DNA of 8,010 nucleotides from Bacteriovoracaceae bacterium UBA4096 (GTDB lineage: Bacteria; Bdellovibrionota; Bacteriovoracia; Bacteriovoracales; Bacteriovoracaceae). The translations under genes and the position numbers were made by a program. The DNA is taken from positions 71,739-79,748 of the forward strand of contig DFXY01000065.1 in the NCBI GenBank assembly GCA_002381945.1, given 5' to 3'. Positions 1-5,452 of the stretch are shown here, piece by piece. Every line of letters starts with the position of its first letter. Position 1 is the stretch's first letter. The notes beneath the pieces are model-generated. The model saw only the letters and a program-made list of their open reading frames with translations. It was not told the origin of the DNA and ran no database searches.

Positions 1-46
1 GAACAGATTTAAACTAAATAGAACTTAAAGGTAATAACAAGAAATG

Positions 47-847
47 TTAGTTTTTTGGTTTCATAAATTTAATCGTCATTCGATCACTTTCACCGATAGC
101 AAGATACTTCTCTCGGTCTTCTTCACCTAGTCTTAAAGTAGGGGGAAGTGTCCAGACTCTGGCGGGATGATTTCTAGTATCACGAGGATTAGCATTGATT
201 TCTGACGTAGCAACTAAACGAAATCCTGCCTTAACTGCCATTTCAATGACGTCTTGCTCTCTAACATAACCACTTCTGGCCAATTTATCATCTTGCTCAG
301 GTAGAGCCCGATGCTCAACCACTCCCAATATTCCACCCGGTTTTAGAACTTTGTAAAAAGTAGCAAAAGCTTCTTTTTCTCCACCGTTAGTCATCCAATT
401 ATGTACGTTTCTAAAAGTTAAAACCATGTCTGCTATACCATAAGCTGGAAATTCAATACGAGCGGGAGGAGAGAAAATAGCATTTTCCATTTGAACCATA
501 GGAAATTTTTCTTTCCATGCCTTGATCTTCTGTTCCATCACTTTAAAGTAAGGCTTATCGGCTACAGGAGATGCCATAATATAACGGCCTTCCATTGCTA
601 AAAGGGGGGCCAGAATTTCCATGTACCAGCCAGTCCCTGGAGATATTTCAACCACAGTCATATCTGGAGTGAGACCAAAAAACTTTAAGGTCTCAATGGG
701 ATGACGATAGATATCTCTTTTCATATTCTCTGGTGTTCTAAAGGCACTGGCGACAGCTTCATCTATCGTCTCAGGCAATTCCAAAACATCTTTTTTAGAA
801 GAACAGCCTATAAATATCAGAAGAGCGCTTAAAACTAGAAATTTCAT
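47..847 (-). CDS. Putative lipoprotein with class I SAM-dependent methyltransferase fold (COG4798-like)
   Basis: The 266-residue product starts with a short hydrophobic signal ending in FIGC (Cys15), a lipobox with an atypical Phe at -3. SSKK follows, with no Asp at +2, which favours the outer membrane. The rest reads as a Rossmann methyltransferase: motif I VVEISPGTGWY (about 65-75), LTFRNVHNWM (143-152) at the motif IV position, and LKPGGILGVVEHR (168-180). The RHPIETLKFFGL segment before motif I, HPARVWTLPP (227-236) and ESDRMTIKF near the end are typical of the COG4798 'predicted methyltransferase' group, recognised from memory. The substrate is unknown. The start is supported by AAAGGA six bases upstream of the ATG. 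The gene is divergent from the MFS exporter with only 43 bases between them. An exported SAM-dependent enzyme is odd because the periplasm is not known to hold SAM. The family call is firm; activity and location are inference. Confidence 0.88.
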   Translation of the reverse strand: MKFLVLSALLIFIGCSSKKDVLELPETIDEAVASAFRTPENMKRDIYRHPIETLKFFGLTPDMTVVEISPGTGWYMEILAPLLAMEGRYIMASPVADKPYFKVMEQKIKAWKEKFPMVQMENAIFSPPARIEFPAYGIADMVLTFRNVHNWMTNGGEKEAFATFYKVLKPGGILGVVEHRALPEQDDKLARSGYVREQDVIEMAVKAGFRLVATSEINANPRDTRNHPARVWTLPPTLRLGEEDREKYLAIGESDRMTIKFMKPKN

Positions 848-869
848 TTTTAGTCCTTTGTTTGCCTAA

Positions 870-875
870 ATTATA
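870..875 (-). promoter_or_regulatory. Putative -10 box for the methyltransferase gene
   Basis: On the minus strand these bases read TATAAT, a perfect -10 hexamer. It would place the transcript start near 863, about 15 bases before the ATG and just upstream of the AAAGGA ribosome site. The -35 region would lie inside the first codons of the divergent exporter and matches poorly (GTAGGC at 17-base spacing). The call rests on the -10 and its position only. Confidence 0.4.
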
Positions 876-879
876 TGAT
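874..879 (+). promoter_or_regulatory. Putative -10 box for the MFS exporter gene
   Basis: TATGAT lies 11 bases before the exporter ATG, which predicts a leader of only about 5 bases. No Shine-Dalgarno sequence is visible in the gap, so the message may be nearly leaderless. The -35 region is weak. The box overlaps the opposite-strand TATAAT by two bases, so the two divergent promoters could exclude each other. Confidence 0.4.
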
Positions 880-890
880 AAATTTCTCTC

Positions 891-2108
891 ATGCCTACCG
901 ATTTTAAAAAACTCATGATTGCCCGGTTTTTCTTTACATTTGCTGTGCAAATGCAGGCCATCGTACTTGGCTGGCGCATGTATGAGTTAACCAAGGACGC
1001 ACTCTACCTGGGACTAATCGGTCTCACAGAAGCTGTACCGGCGCTAAGTCTTGCTTTATTTGCTGGCTATATAGTCGACCGCAGTCGTCCTTTGATTGTT
1101 TATCGCAGATTAGTTCTGGTTAGTCTGGCTTCAGGCTTAATGATGTTATTCTCGCAATTGCCTTATTTTGGCATTCCGGAGTCGACTCAAGTACCACTAC
1201 TTTTTGTATCTTCATTCTTAACTGGATGTGCACGCGCATTCTCGCAGCCTTCAATGTACTCTATTGTACCCAAACTCATTCCCAGATTTCTTCTGCCACG
1301 TTCATCGGCCTGGATGTCTTCGGCCATGCAAACAGCTCGAATGTCAGGCCCTGCTGCAGGAGGAATTCTTTTTGGCATGATCGGAGTATCAGGGACGGCC
1401 TTTATTGTTTGTCTTTTTCTCTTCATCACCAGTTTATTTTTATGGCTAATGGAATTCAATCCTCCTGCAAATACTCCAGACGTAGGACGTTCAATCAAGG
1501 AAGATCTCCTTTCAGGGGCCAAGTTTGTTTTCAAGCATCCAATTCTCTTTCCAGCATTAACTTTAGATATGGTTTCCGTCCTATTTGGTGGAGTGACTGC
1601 TCTTCTTCCAATTTATGCTGCTGAAATTTTATTCATCGGTCCCACTGGTTTAGGACTTCTAAGAGCTTCTCCTGCTTTAGGTGCTTTTATGATGAGTACT
1701 TGGATGATAAAAGGGGAGATTAAAAAGAATGCAGGAAAAAAACTCTTCTGGGCAGTGGCAGGTTTTGGTATCTGTATTTTGATATTTGCAGTGAGCAGAA
1801 ATTACATCCTCTCTTTTATTGCGTTAGTCGCCAGTGGAGCATTTGATAGTATCAGTATGCTCATCAGGACCTCAGCAGTCCAACTGGTTTCTCCCGATCA
1901 TATGAGGGGTAGAATAGCGGCGGTTAATTCAATTTTTATTGGATCATCCAATGAGTTAGGAGAATTTGAATCAGGTTTAGCAGCTAAAATATTGGGTGTT
2001 ATGCCGGCAGCCATCTTTGGTGGAGTCATGTGTCTGCTTTCCGTGGGGATTATTTCTGCTTTTTCACCTAAACTCCGAGCACTTGACTTAGAGGAGCTGG
2101 AAAAATAA
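891..2108 (+). CDS. MFS exporter, MFS_3 / EntS-like family
   Basis: The product is a 405-residue inner-membrane transporter of about normal MFS length, with hydrophobic segments spread over the whole chain in a 12-helix pattern. Loop 2-3 carries the MFS motif A form GYIVDRSRPLIVYRR (59-73). The C-terminal half has VSPDHMRGRIAAVNSIFIG (333-351) followed by SNELGEFESGLAA, a stretch characteristic of the MFS_3 (enterobactin exporter-like) group. These are proton-driven drug or siderophore exporters as a family; the substrate here cannot be read from sequence. No siderophore genes are nearby. The ATG at 891 is preferred because the protein begins in the usual family way just before helix 1, yet it lacks a Shine-Dalgarno. 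The last codons lie in a hairpin that probably terminates transcription. Family call is firm, substrate unknown. Confidence 0.9.
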   Translation: MPTDFKKLMIARFFFTFAVQMQAIVLGWRMYELTKDALYLGLIGLTEAVPALSLALFAGYIVDRSRPLIVYRRLVLVSLASGLMMLFSQLPYFGIPESTQVPLLFVSSFLTGCARAFSQPSMYSIVPKLIPRFLLPRSSAWMSSAMQTARMSGPAAGGILFGMIGVSGTAFIVCLFLFITSLFLWLMEFNPPANTPDVGRSIKEDLLSGAKFVFKHPILFPALTLDMVSVLFGGVTALLPIYAAEILFIGPTGLGLLRASPALGAFMMSTWMIKGEIKKNAGKKLFWAVAGFGICILIFAVSRNYILSFIALVASGAFDSISMLIRTSAVQLVSPDHMRGRIAAVNSIFIGSSNELGEFESGLAAKILGVMPAAIFGGVMCLLSVGIISAFSPKLRALDLEELEK

Positions 2109-2120
2109 ATTTCCAGCTCC
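2093..2120. terminator. Perfect 11-bp hairpin between convergent genes
   Basis: GGAGCTGGAAA (2093-2103) pairs exactly with TTTCCAGCTCC (2110-2120) around the loop AATAAA. The exporter stop codon TAA (2106-2108) sits in the loop, so the left arm encodes the last codons. There is no clean U-tract outside the stem on either strand, so it is not a textbook intrinsic terminator. Its position between converging genes still suggests a bidirectional transcription end or mRNA-protecting hairpin. Confidence 0.6.
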
Positions 2121-2128
2121 CAGAATTA

Positions 2129-2383
2129 CTACTCTTCTAATTCTTGTTTCTTTTCTTCCATTGCCTGCATTTTCGTTTTTTTCATTTCTTCATGCATATC
2201 ATATTTACAAGCCTTAAATTTATCCATGCTATTGGCAGCATTGATACAAGATTTGGCCGTCTCCAGACTCGACATCTTTTTATCGATATGCGAATTGGCC
2301 TTTTGTTTCATTGAATCCAGATCTTTCTGAGCAAAAGCTCCAAAGGAAGAAAAAATCAATGTAAGAGCTAAGATTAGTTTCAT
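2129..2383 (-). CDS. Small secreted helical protein with a cysteine pair
   Basis: The 84-residue product has a clear Sec signal peptide, with a hydrophobic stretch at residues 3-15 and a likely signal peptidase I cut after AFA (16-18). The mature part of about 66 residues is highly charged and probably helical, rich in Lys, Glu and Met. Its only two cysteines, Cys46 and Cys59, lie in SCINAANSMDKFKACK. That spacing fits a disulfide-pinned helical hairpin, a pattern I associate with small periplasmic proteins of unknown role in many proteobacteria. AAGGAG five bases upstream supports the ATG. It lies 76 bases downstream of the DUF4242 gene on the same strand and could be co-transcribed, though it may have its own promoter. 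No function can be assigned. Confidence 0.8.
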   Translation of the reverse strand: MKLILALTLIFSSFGAFAQKDLDSMKQKANSHIDKKMSSLETAKSCINAANSMDKFKACKYDMHEEMKKTKMQAMEEKKQELEE

Positions 2384-2411
2384 AAAAACTCCTTGGTTTT
2401 AGTCATTCCCA

Positions 2412-2439
2412 ATCTTAGCTTTAAAAAATCAGCGGTAAA
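2412..2439 (-). promoter_or_regulatory. Possible promoter for the small secreted protein
   Basis: On the minus strand, TTTACC (2434-2439) and TAAGAT (2412-2417) are separated by 16 bases, a moderate sigma-70 match. It lies about 30 bases upstream of the start codon. With no obvious terminator before it, read-through from the DUF4242 gene is equally possible. Confidence 0.3.
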
Positions 2440-2459
2440 TGTGCAGCGAAGACCGAGTT

Positions 2460-2795
2460 TTATAAAATACTATCGTAAATCTCAGTCTCAGTGTCCTTTG
2501 GAATAGATTTAATGTCGCCCAATGTAGCAGTGGTTGGATCAATTATATTCTTTACCTCAGTCACTTTATCTACAGGGAAACCACCAATGCGTCCGTGTTC
2601 TCGAATCAGATCTTCATTTTCGGCTAGATATACGCAATATATTTTATCACCCGTAATGAATGATTCATTCCATTGAATGCCAGGTCCTAGTTGTTCAAGG
2701 GCCTTATTGGACTTCTCGGCCATTTCTCGGTAATCCCCATTAGAACTAGATCCTACTCCCGGGACATCACGCTCAATAACATATTTTTTTAACAT
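2460..2795 (-). CDS. DUF4242 family protein (SCO4226-like), with a C-terminal extension
   Basis: The 111-residue product starts MLKKYVIERDVPGVG and continues with KSNKALEQLGPGIQWNES (28-45), YCVYLAENEDLIREHGRIGGFP (53-74) and VTEVKNIIDPTTA (78-90), the standard pattern of the DUF4242 ferredoxin-like fold. From memory, the Streptomyces member SCO4226 is a nickel-binding protein; the conserved His67 in REHGR could be a ligand, but metal binding here is inference. Members often stop near the IDPTTA motif, while this one continues about 20 acidic residues further. There is no signal peptide or membrane segment, so it is probably cytosolic. A strong AGGAGG five bases upstream fixes the start. It diverges from the DoxX gene, leaving 147 bases for control of both. 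Confidence 0.85.
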   Translation of the reverse strand: MLKKYVIERDVPGVGSSSNGDYREMAEKSNKALEQLGPGIQWNESFITGDKIYCVYLAENEDLIREHGRIGGFPVDKVTEVKNIIDPTTATLGDIKSIPKDTETEIYDSIL

Positions 2796-2823
2796 ATACT
2801 CCTCCTGGTTAGAGGTTCAATTT

Positions 2824-2852
2824 ATTATTCGCCTGTCCATTCTTTAACACAA
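2824..2852 (-). promoter_or_regulatory. Possible promoter for the DUF4242 gene
   Basis: On the minus strand, TTGTGT (2847-2852) is followed after 17 bases by AATAAT (2824-2829). This would start transcription near 2817, giving a leader of about 20 bases that includes the AGGAGG site. The match is moderate and no other signal supports it. Confidence 0.35.
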
Positions 2853-2874
2853 CTCAAAACATTCCTTGCTAAAA

Positions 2875-2895
2875 CCAACTTAGATAGTGAGTTGG
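2875..2895. promoter_or_regulatory. Dyad CCAACT-N9-AGTTGG upstream of the DoxX gene
   Basis: CCAACT (2875-2880) and its exact complement AGTTGG (2890-2895) form a 21-base dyad with a 9-base spacer, centred about 58 bases before the DoxX start codon. The size and position suit an operator for a dimeric repressor acting on DoxX, the divergent DUF4242 gene or both. A small leader hairpin is also possible. Six-base arms can arise by chance, so this is tentative. Confidence 0.35.
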
Positions 2896-2942
2896 CAAAG
2901 ATTCGGCAGAAGCGCAAAATGAGCTTTAAAAAGGAGGACAAT

Positions 2943-3413
2943 ATGGCAAACGTTTTTCATCCACATTCATACATGTCCACCGATTTCCACCGAGCTAAAG
3001 CTAAAAGCAGTCTATTGGCGGTACCAATCGGAAGATTTTTATTTTCGCTTATTTTTATCATGTCCGGTCTCAATCATTTCACCAGCGGAAGCATTAGCTA
3101 TGCTGCCAGTCAGGGAATCCCAATGGCGGATATCCTTGTTCCAGTTTCCGGTCTCATTGCTTTAATGGGAGGATTAAGCGTTCTACTGGGCCTTCATGCC
3201 AGAGTAGGAGCAGTTCTCTTACTCATCTTTTTAATACCGGTGACTGTCTTAATGCATAACTTTTGGTCATACACGGATCCCGAAATGGCACAGGTGCAGA
3301 TGATTCATTTCATGAAAAACCTGGCCTTAATAGGTGGCGCCACCTTAATTGCCTTTTATGGCGCTGGACCAATCAGCCTGGATCATCGACTTGCAAGACG
3401 TAAGAAGAGTTAA
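2943..3413 (+). CDS. DoxX family inner-membrane protein
   Basis: The 156-residue product has four hydrophobic helices at roughly 26-43, 61-83, 87-106 and 122-140. Features typical of DoxX/COG2259 are RFLFSLIFIMSGLNHF (31-46) in helix 1, LVPVSGLIALMGGLSVLLG in helix 2, the MHNFWSYTDPE loop (104-114) and HFMKNLALIGG (122-132) opening helix 4. DoxX proteins are small quinone-linked or redox-associated membrane proteins whose exact activity is often unknown. I chose the ATG at 2943 because AAGGAGG lies five bases upstream and the family starts just before helix 1. An in-frame TTG at 2892 would add 17 basic residues and has no ribosome site. A basic tail (HRLARRKKS) ends the protein. The gene appears monocistronic, with a possible weak terminator right after it. 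Confidence 0.9.
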   Translation: MANVFHPHSYMSTDFHRAKAKSSLLAVPIGRFLFSLIFIMSGLNHFTSGSISYAASQGIPMADILVPVSGLIALMGGLSVLLGLHARVGAVLLLIFLIPVTVLMHNFWSYTDPEMAQVQMIHFMKNLALIGGATLIAFYGAGPISLDHRLARRKKS

Positions 3414-3414
3414 C

Positions 3415-3435
3415 CTAAAGATAAAAAATCTTTAG
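3415..3435 (+). terminator. Weak hairpin terminator after the DoxX gene
   Basis: CTAAAGAT (3415-3422) and ATCTTTAG (3428-3435) form a perfect 8-bp stem with an AAAAA loop, starting two bases after the DoxX stop. The stem is A/T-rich, and the nearest T run (3445-3449) comes only after a second palindrome, ATAAGCTTAT (3436-3445). It is therefore a weak or composite terminator rather than a classic one. Confidence 0.45.
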
Positions 3436-3447
3436 ATAAGCTTATTT

Positions 3448-3476
3448 TTGAGAAGACGGCGCATTAGGCATATAGT
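3448..3476 (+). promoter_or_regulatory. Sigma-70-type promoter abutting the acidic lipoprotein start
   Basis: TTGAGA (3448-3453) and TATAGT (3471-3476) are separated by exactly 17 bases, the best promoter match in the window. The predicted transcript start, about seven bases after the -10, falls at about 3483, two bases before the ATG at 3485. The reading frame is closed by TAG at 3473 just upstream and no Shine-Dalgarno is present, so this promoter implies a leaderless message. Confidence 0.6.
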
Positions 3477-3484
3477 CCCGGCCG

Positions 3485-4021
3485 ATGAAATGGTTATTAA
3501 TAATTCTACTAAGTATATGCGTTTCTTGCGGGAAGAAGAGTGATGGCACCACAAAGAAATCTGGTGATTCTCCTCTTCCTCCCGCACCTGTCATAACCCC
3601 TTCTCCTCCCATTCCTGAAAAACCAGATGTCTTCATGGAAGAAGAAGAGATCCTTGAAGAATCAGAAGAATTTGAAGAAGAAAATGAAGTCATCGAGGTT
3701 ACTGAGAATTCTTCCTCCGCTCTGCCATTGGCCTATTTAGAAGAACGCGGTATCCGGATCGAACTCCAATCCAATTTCAACAATCAACCACCAGTTGTGA
3801 TCTGTATCAACACTACAACTCTCAATAGTGAAAAAGTCCTGGAACTTAGAGCTCTAACTGAGCTTATAAAAAATGATTCTTTGGTTGTAGAAATTGTTAA
3901 GAAAAAAGATTTTTTATTCTTATTAGAGACATCCATTACCTCTTTAGAGGTAACTTTGCCCGGGTCACGTCTTTGCCCTAAAATATTCCTCGCTATAGGT
4001 ACTGACTTCCACTTAAACTAA
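3485..4021 (+). CDS. Putative acidic lipoprotein of unknown function
   Basis: The 178-residue product opens with a short hydrophobic signal ending in CVSC (Cys15), a lipobox with an unusual Cys at -3, followed by GKKS. Next come a Pro-rich stretch (about 30-47) and a strongly acidic one (52-74, mostly Glu), which look like a flexible, disordered spacer. A C-terminal domain of about 100 residues holds two cysteines, in VICINT (Cys107) and SRLCPK (Cys164), which may form a disulfide. I do not recognise the domain. The layout suggests a surface- or envelope-tethered module held away from the membrane. The start is forced by an in-frame stop 12 bases upstream; there is no ribosome site, and a promoter ends just before the ATG. 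The UPF0178 gene follows after five bases, so the two are probably co-transcribed. Confidence 0.72.
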   Translation: MKWLLIILLSICVSCGKKSDGTTKKSGDSPLPPAPVITPSPPIPEKPDVFMEEEEILEESEEFEEENEVIEVTENSSSALPLAYLEERGIRIELQSNFNNQPPVVICINTTTLNSEKVLELRALTELIKNDSLVVEIVKKKDFLFLLETSITSLEVTLPGSRLCPKIFLAIGTDFHLN

Positions 4022-4026
4022 CTATC

Positions 4027-4512
4027 ATGACAAAACCAATTATCTGGATTGATGCTGATGCCTGTCCAAAGGTTATCAAAGAAGTGATCTATTCTATCTC
4101 CGCGAGACTCCAGCTCGAGGTCATAATGGTGGCCAATAGCTCTATGTTTACTCCTCACAGTCCTTTAATCAAGCTGATCAAAGTTAACGCCGGAGCTGAT
4201 GTTGCCGACAATTATATCGTTGAACATGTTTGTGAAAATGACATCGTGATTACCGCTGATATTCCTTTAGCTGCTTTTATAGTTGAGAAAAATGCCATTG
4301 CCCTAAATGTCAGAGGGGAAGTCTATACGGAAGAGAATGTGAGGGAACGCCTTTCAATGCGTGACTTTATGAAGGAACTCAGAGACTCAACCGGAATGGC
4401 AATTGGCGGACCGGAAACTTTCGGTCCAAAGGATAAAGAAAAATTTACAAACTCTATTAATCGGATTTTGGAGAAGAAACTTTCTGCTTCAAAGCGTCCT
4501 GTTCAAAAATAA
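4027..4512 (+). CDS. yaiI: UPF0178 / DUF188 family protein (YaiI/YqxD)
   Basis: The 161-residue product is a typical member of the widespread DUF188 family, which has a PIN/NYN-like fold. It carries WIDADACP (7-14) at the N-terminus, the NAGADVADNYIVE segment (54-66), ITADIPLAAF (75-84), LNVRGEVYTEENV (93-105) and DSTGMAIGGP (120-129). The repeated acidic residues (Asp9, Asp11, Asp58, Asp61, Asp78) suggest a metal-dependent nuclease-type site, but the biological role of the family is not established to my knowledge. It has no signal or membrane segment and is probably cytosolic. It starts five bases after the lipoprotein stop without a Shine-Dalgarno, so translational coupling or leaderless initiation is likely. 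Its last 56 bases overlap the end of a gene on the opposite strand. Confidence 0.92.
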   Translation: MTKPIIWIDADACPKVIKEVIYSISARLQLEVIMVANSSMFTPHSPLIKLIKVNAGADVADNYIVEHVCENDIVITADIPLAAFIVEKNAIALNVRGEVYTEENVRERLSMRDFMKELRDSTGMAIGGPETFGPKDKEKFTNSINRILEKKLSASKRPVQK

Positions 4513-4918
4513 AAATACCGGCACAGGTCTTGTTTTCTAATGCCGATTCAAAAGAGGCAAATGTCTTTCCAATGAGAAACTTTATCTTAGTCCCCTTGAT
4601 ACTTTTTAATTCGGCTTCACCTAAGTCACTTCCACCCTTATAAGTTTCCGATACTAGCTTTTTATTTGAAGATCCCTCAAATGTGTCACATTTAAATTCT
4701 AACTTATTTTCACGTGTTTGATGACAATGCAAATCAAAAGCAGGGGCCACGGTTACATTTAATCTTCCCTTCTGAAGGTCTACAGACAGGGTTTTACAGC
4801 TTTCAAAAGCAAAAAGAATATTATCTTTAAGAGGAACGACTCCCGCATAAACAGAAGTCGTCATAAACAAAAAAGAGAAAAATAATTTAATTGATCGCAA
4901 GTTCTCTTTCCACGGCAT
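4457..4918 (-). CDS. Secreted cysteine-containing protein of unknown function
   Basis: The 153-residue product begins with a basic and then hydrophobic segment (KLFFSFLFMTTSVYA, 11-25) that reads as a Sec signal peptide with a cut after VYA. The mature part has four cysteines (41, 65, 77, 132), enough for two disulfides, in a mixed chain that looks beta-rich. I recognise no family. Its start overlaps the glutathione peroxidase end by 32 bases, consistent with one operon. The start is uncertain: the ATG at 4918 has no ribosome site but has a TATAAT five bases upstream, while a TTG at 4900 follows a purine-rich stretch. Either keeps the signal peptide. Its 3' end overlaps the converging UPF0178 gene by 56 bases. 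The signal peptide and operon position favour a real gene. Confidence 0.68.
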   Translation of the reverse strand: MPWKENLRSIKLFFSFLFMTTSVYAGVVPLKDNILFAFESCKTLSVDLQKGRLNVTVAPAFDLHCHQTRENKLEFKCDTFEGSSNKKLVSETYKGGSDLGEAELKSIKGTKIKFLIGKTFASFESALENKTCAGIFIFEQDALKQKVSSPKSD

Positions 4919-5441
4919 TAGTGATTATAGAATCCATCGGATCTATATCGGGAGAAAATCTTTCAACAACCTCTCCTCTTTTATTGATCAGGAACTTTTC
5001 AAAGTTCCATTTGATATCATTTGATTTACCAGTTAATAGGCCCTTTTCCATTAAACGTTCGAGTAATTTGCCATTTTCTTTCAAAGTGGCTTCAGGCTTG
5101 GTTTCTGTCAAATACTTATAAAGTGGATGCTGACCCTCGCCTTTAACTACTATCTTTTCAAACATTGGAAACTCAACTCCAAAATTCATTCTACAAAATT
5201 CCTGAATCTCGGCATTAGTCCCTGGCTCCTGAGCAAGAAATTCATTCGCCGGAAAACCCAATACGGCCATCCCTTTATCCTGGTATTCACGGTTTAGCTT
5301 TTCTAAACCTTCGTACTGCGGTGTGAGTCCGCATTTAGAAGCTACATTGACTATAAGGAGCACTTTACCTTTGAATTCTGATAGATTAATACTTGAGCCG
5401 TCGATCTTGTTAACATTGTAGCTGTATATATCTTTTTCCAT
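4887..5441 (-). CDS. gpx: Glutathione peroxidase family, probably thioredoxin-dependent
   Basis: The 184-residue protein reduces peroxides in this family. The peroxidatic Cys37 lies in NVASKCGLTPQY (32-43), and the catalytic Trp145-Asn146 in IKWNFEKFL (143-151). In the usual FPCNQF motif this protein has FPANEF (63-68), so the catalytic Gln is Glu67 and the motif Cys is Ala. Cys83 in QEFCRMNFGVEFPMF aligns with the resolving cysteine of 2-Cys, thioredoxin-using members, so thioredoxin rather than glutathione is the likely reductant. There is no signal peptide, which implies a cytosolic location. AAGGA six bases before the ATG directly follows the kinase stop codon, and the 11-base gap points to co-transcription with the kinase. 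The next gene overlaps its end. The family is firm; the reductant is inference. Confidence 0.93.
   Translation of the reverse strand: MEKDIYSYNVNKIDGSSINLSEFKGKVLLIVNVASKCGLTPQYEGLEKLNREYQDKGMAVLGFPANEFLAQEPGTNAEIQEFCRMNFGVEFPMFEKIVVKGEGQHPLYKYLTETKPEATLKENGKLLERLMEKGLLTGKSNDIKWNFEKFLINKRGEVVERFSPDIDPMDSIITNAVERELAIN
4924..4929 (-). promoter_or_regulatory. Possible internal -10 box before the secreted cysteine protein
   Basis: On the minus strand the bases read TATAAT, followed by CACTA and the ATG at 4918, so a transcript from it would start at or next to the start codon. No -35 match or extended -10 TG is present, and the site lies inside the peroxidase coding region. It may be chance. Confidence 0.25.
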
Positions 5442-5452
5442 TTTTTATCCTT

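Noticed and set aside
30..130. Plus-strand ATG at 44 preceded by AAAGG
   Set aside because: It opens only a short frame antisense to the end of the methyltransferase gene, with no recognisable product.
1187..1534. Minus-strand open frame inside the MFS exporter
   Set aside because: It is antisense to a conserved transporter, has no ribosome site or family likeness, and its composition is that of an antisense shadow.
1226..1624. Second plus-strand frame inside the MFS exporter
   Set aside because: It runs in another frame of a clearly conserved gene, with a composition unlike a real protein and no start signal.
2491..2676. Plus-strand frame opposite the DUF4242 gene
   Set aside because: It is antisense to a conserved gene and resembles no known protein.
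2892..2942. Upstream TTG start for the DoxX protein
   Set aside because: It has no ribosome site and would add a basic tail; the ATG at 2943 has AAGGAGG at ideal spacing. The TTG also falls inside the dyad.
3436..3445. Palindrome ATAAGCTTAT after the DoxX hairpin
   Set aside because: A 10-base palindrome without a loop is common in A/T-rich DNA; it is mentioned only as part of a possible composite terminator.
3442..3693. Minus-strand Ser/Gly-rich frame opposite the acidic lipoprotein
   Set aside because: The Ser-rich product is what the reverse complement of Glu-rich codons gives; the plus-strand gene has a signal sequence and a promoter.
4891..5121. Plus-strand frame opposite the peroxidase
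   Set aside because: It is antisense to a conserved enzyme with no independent support.
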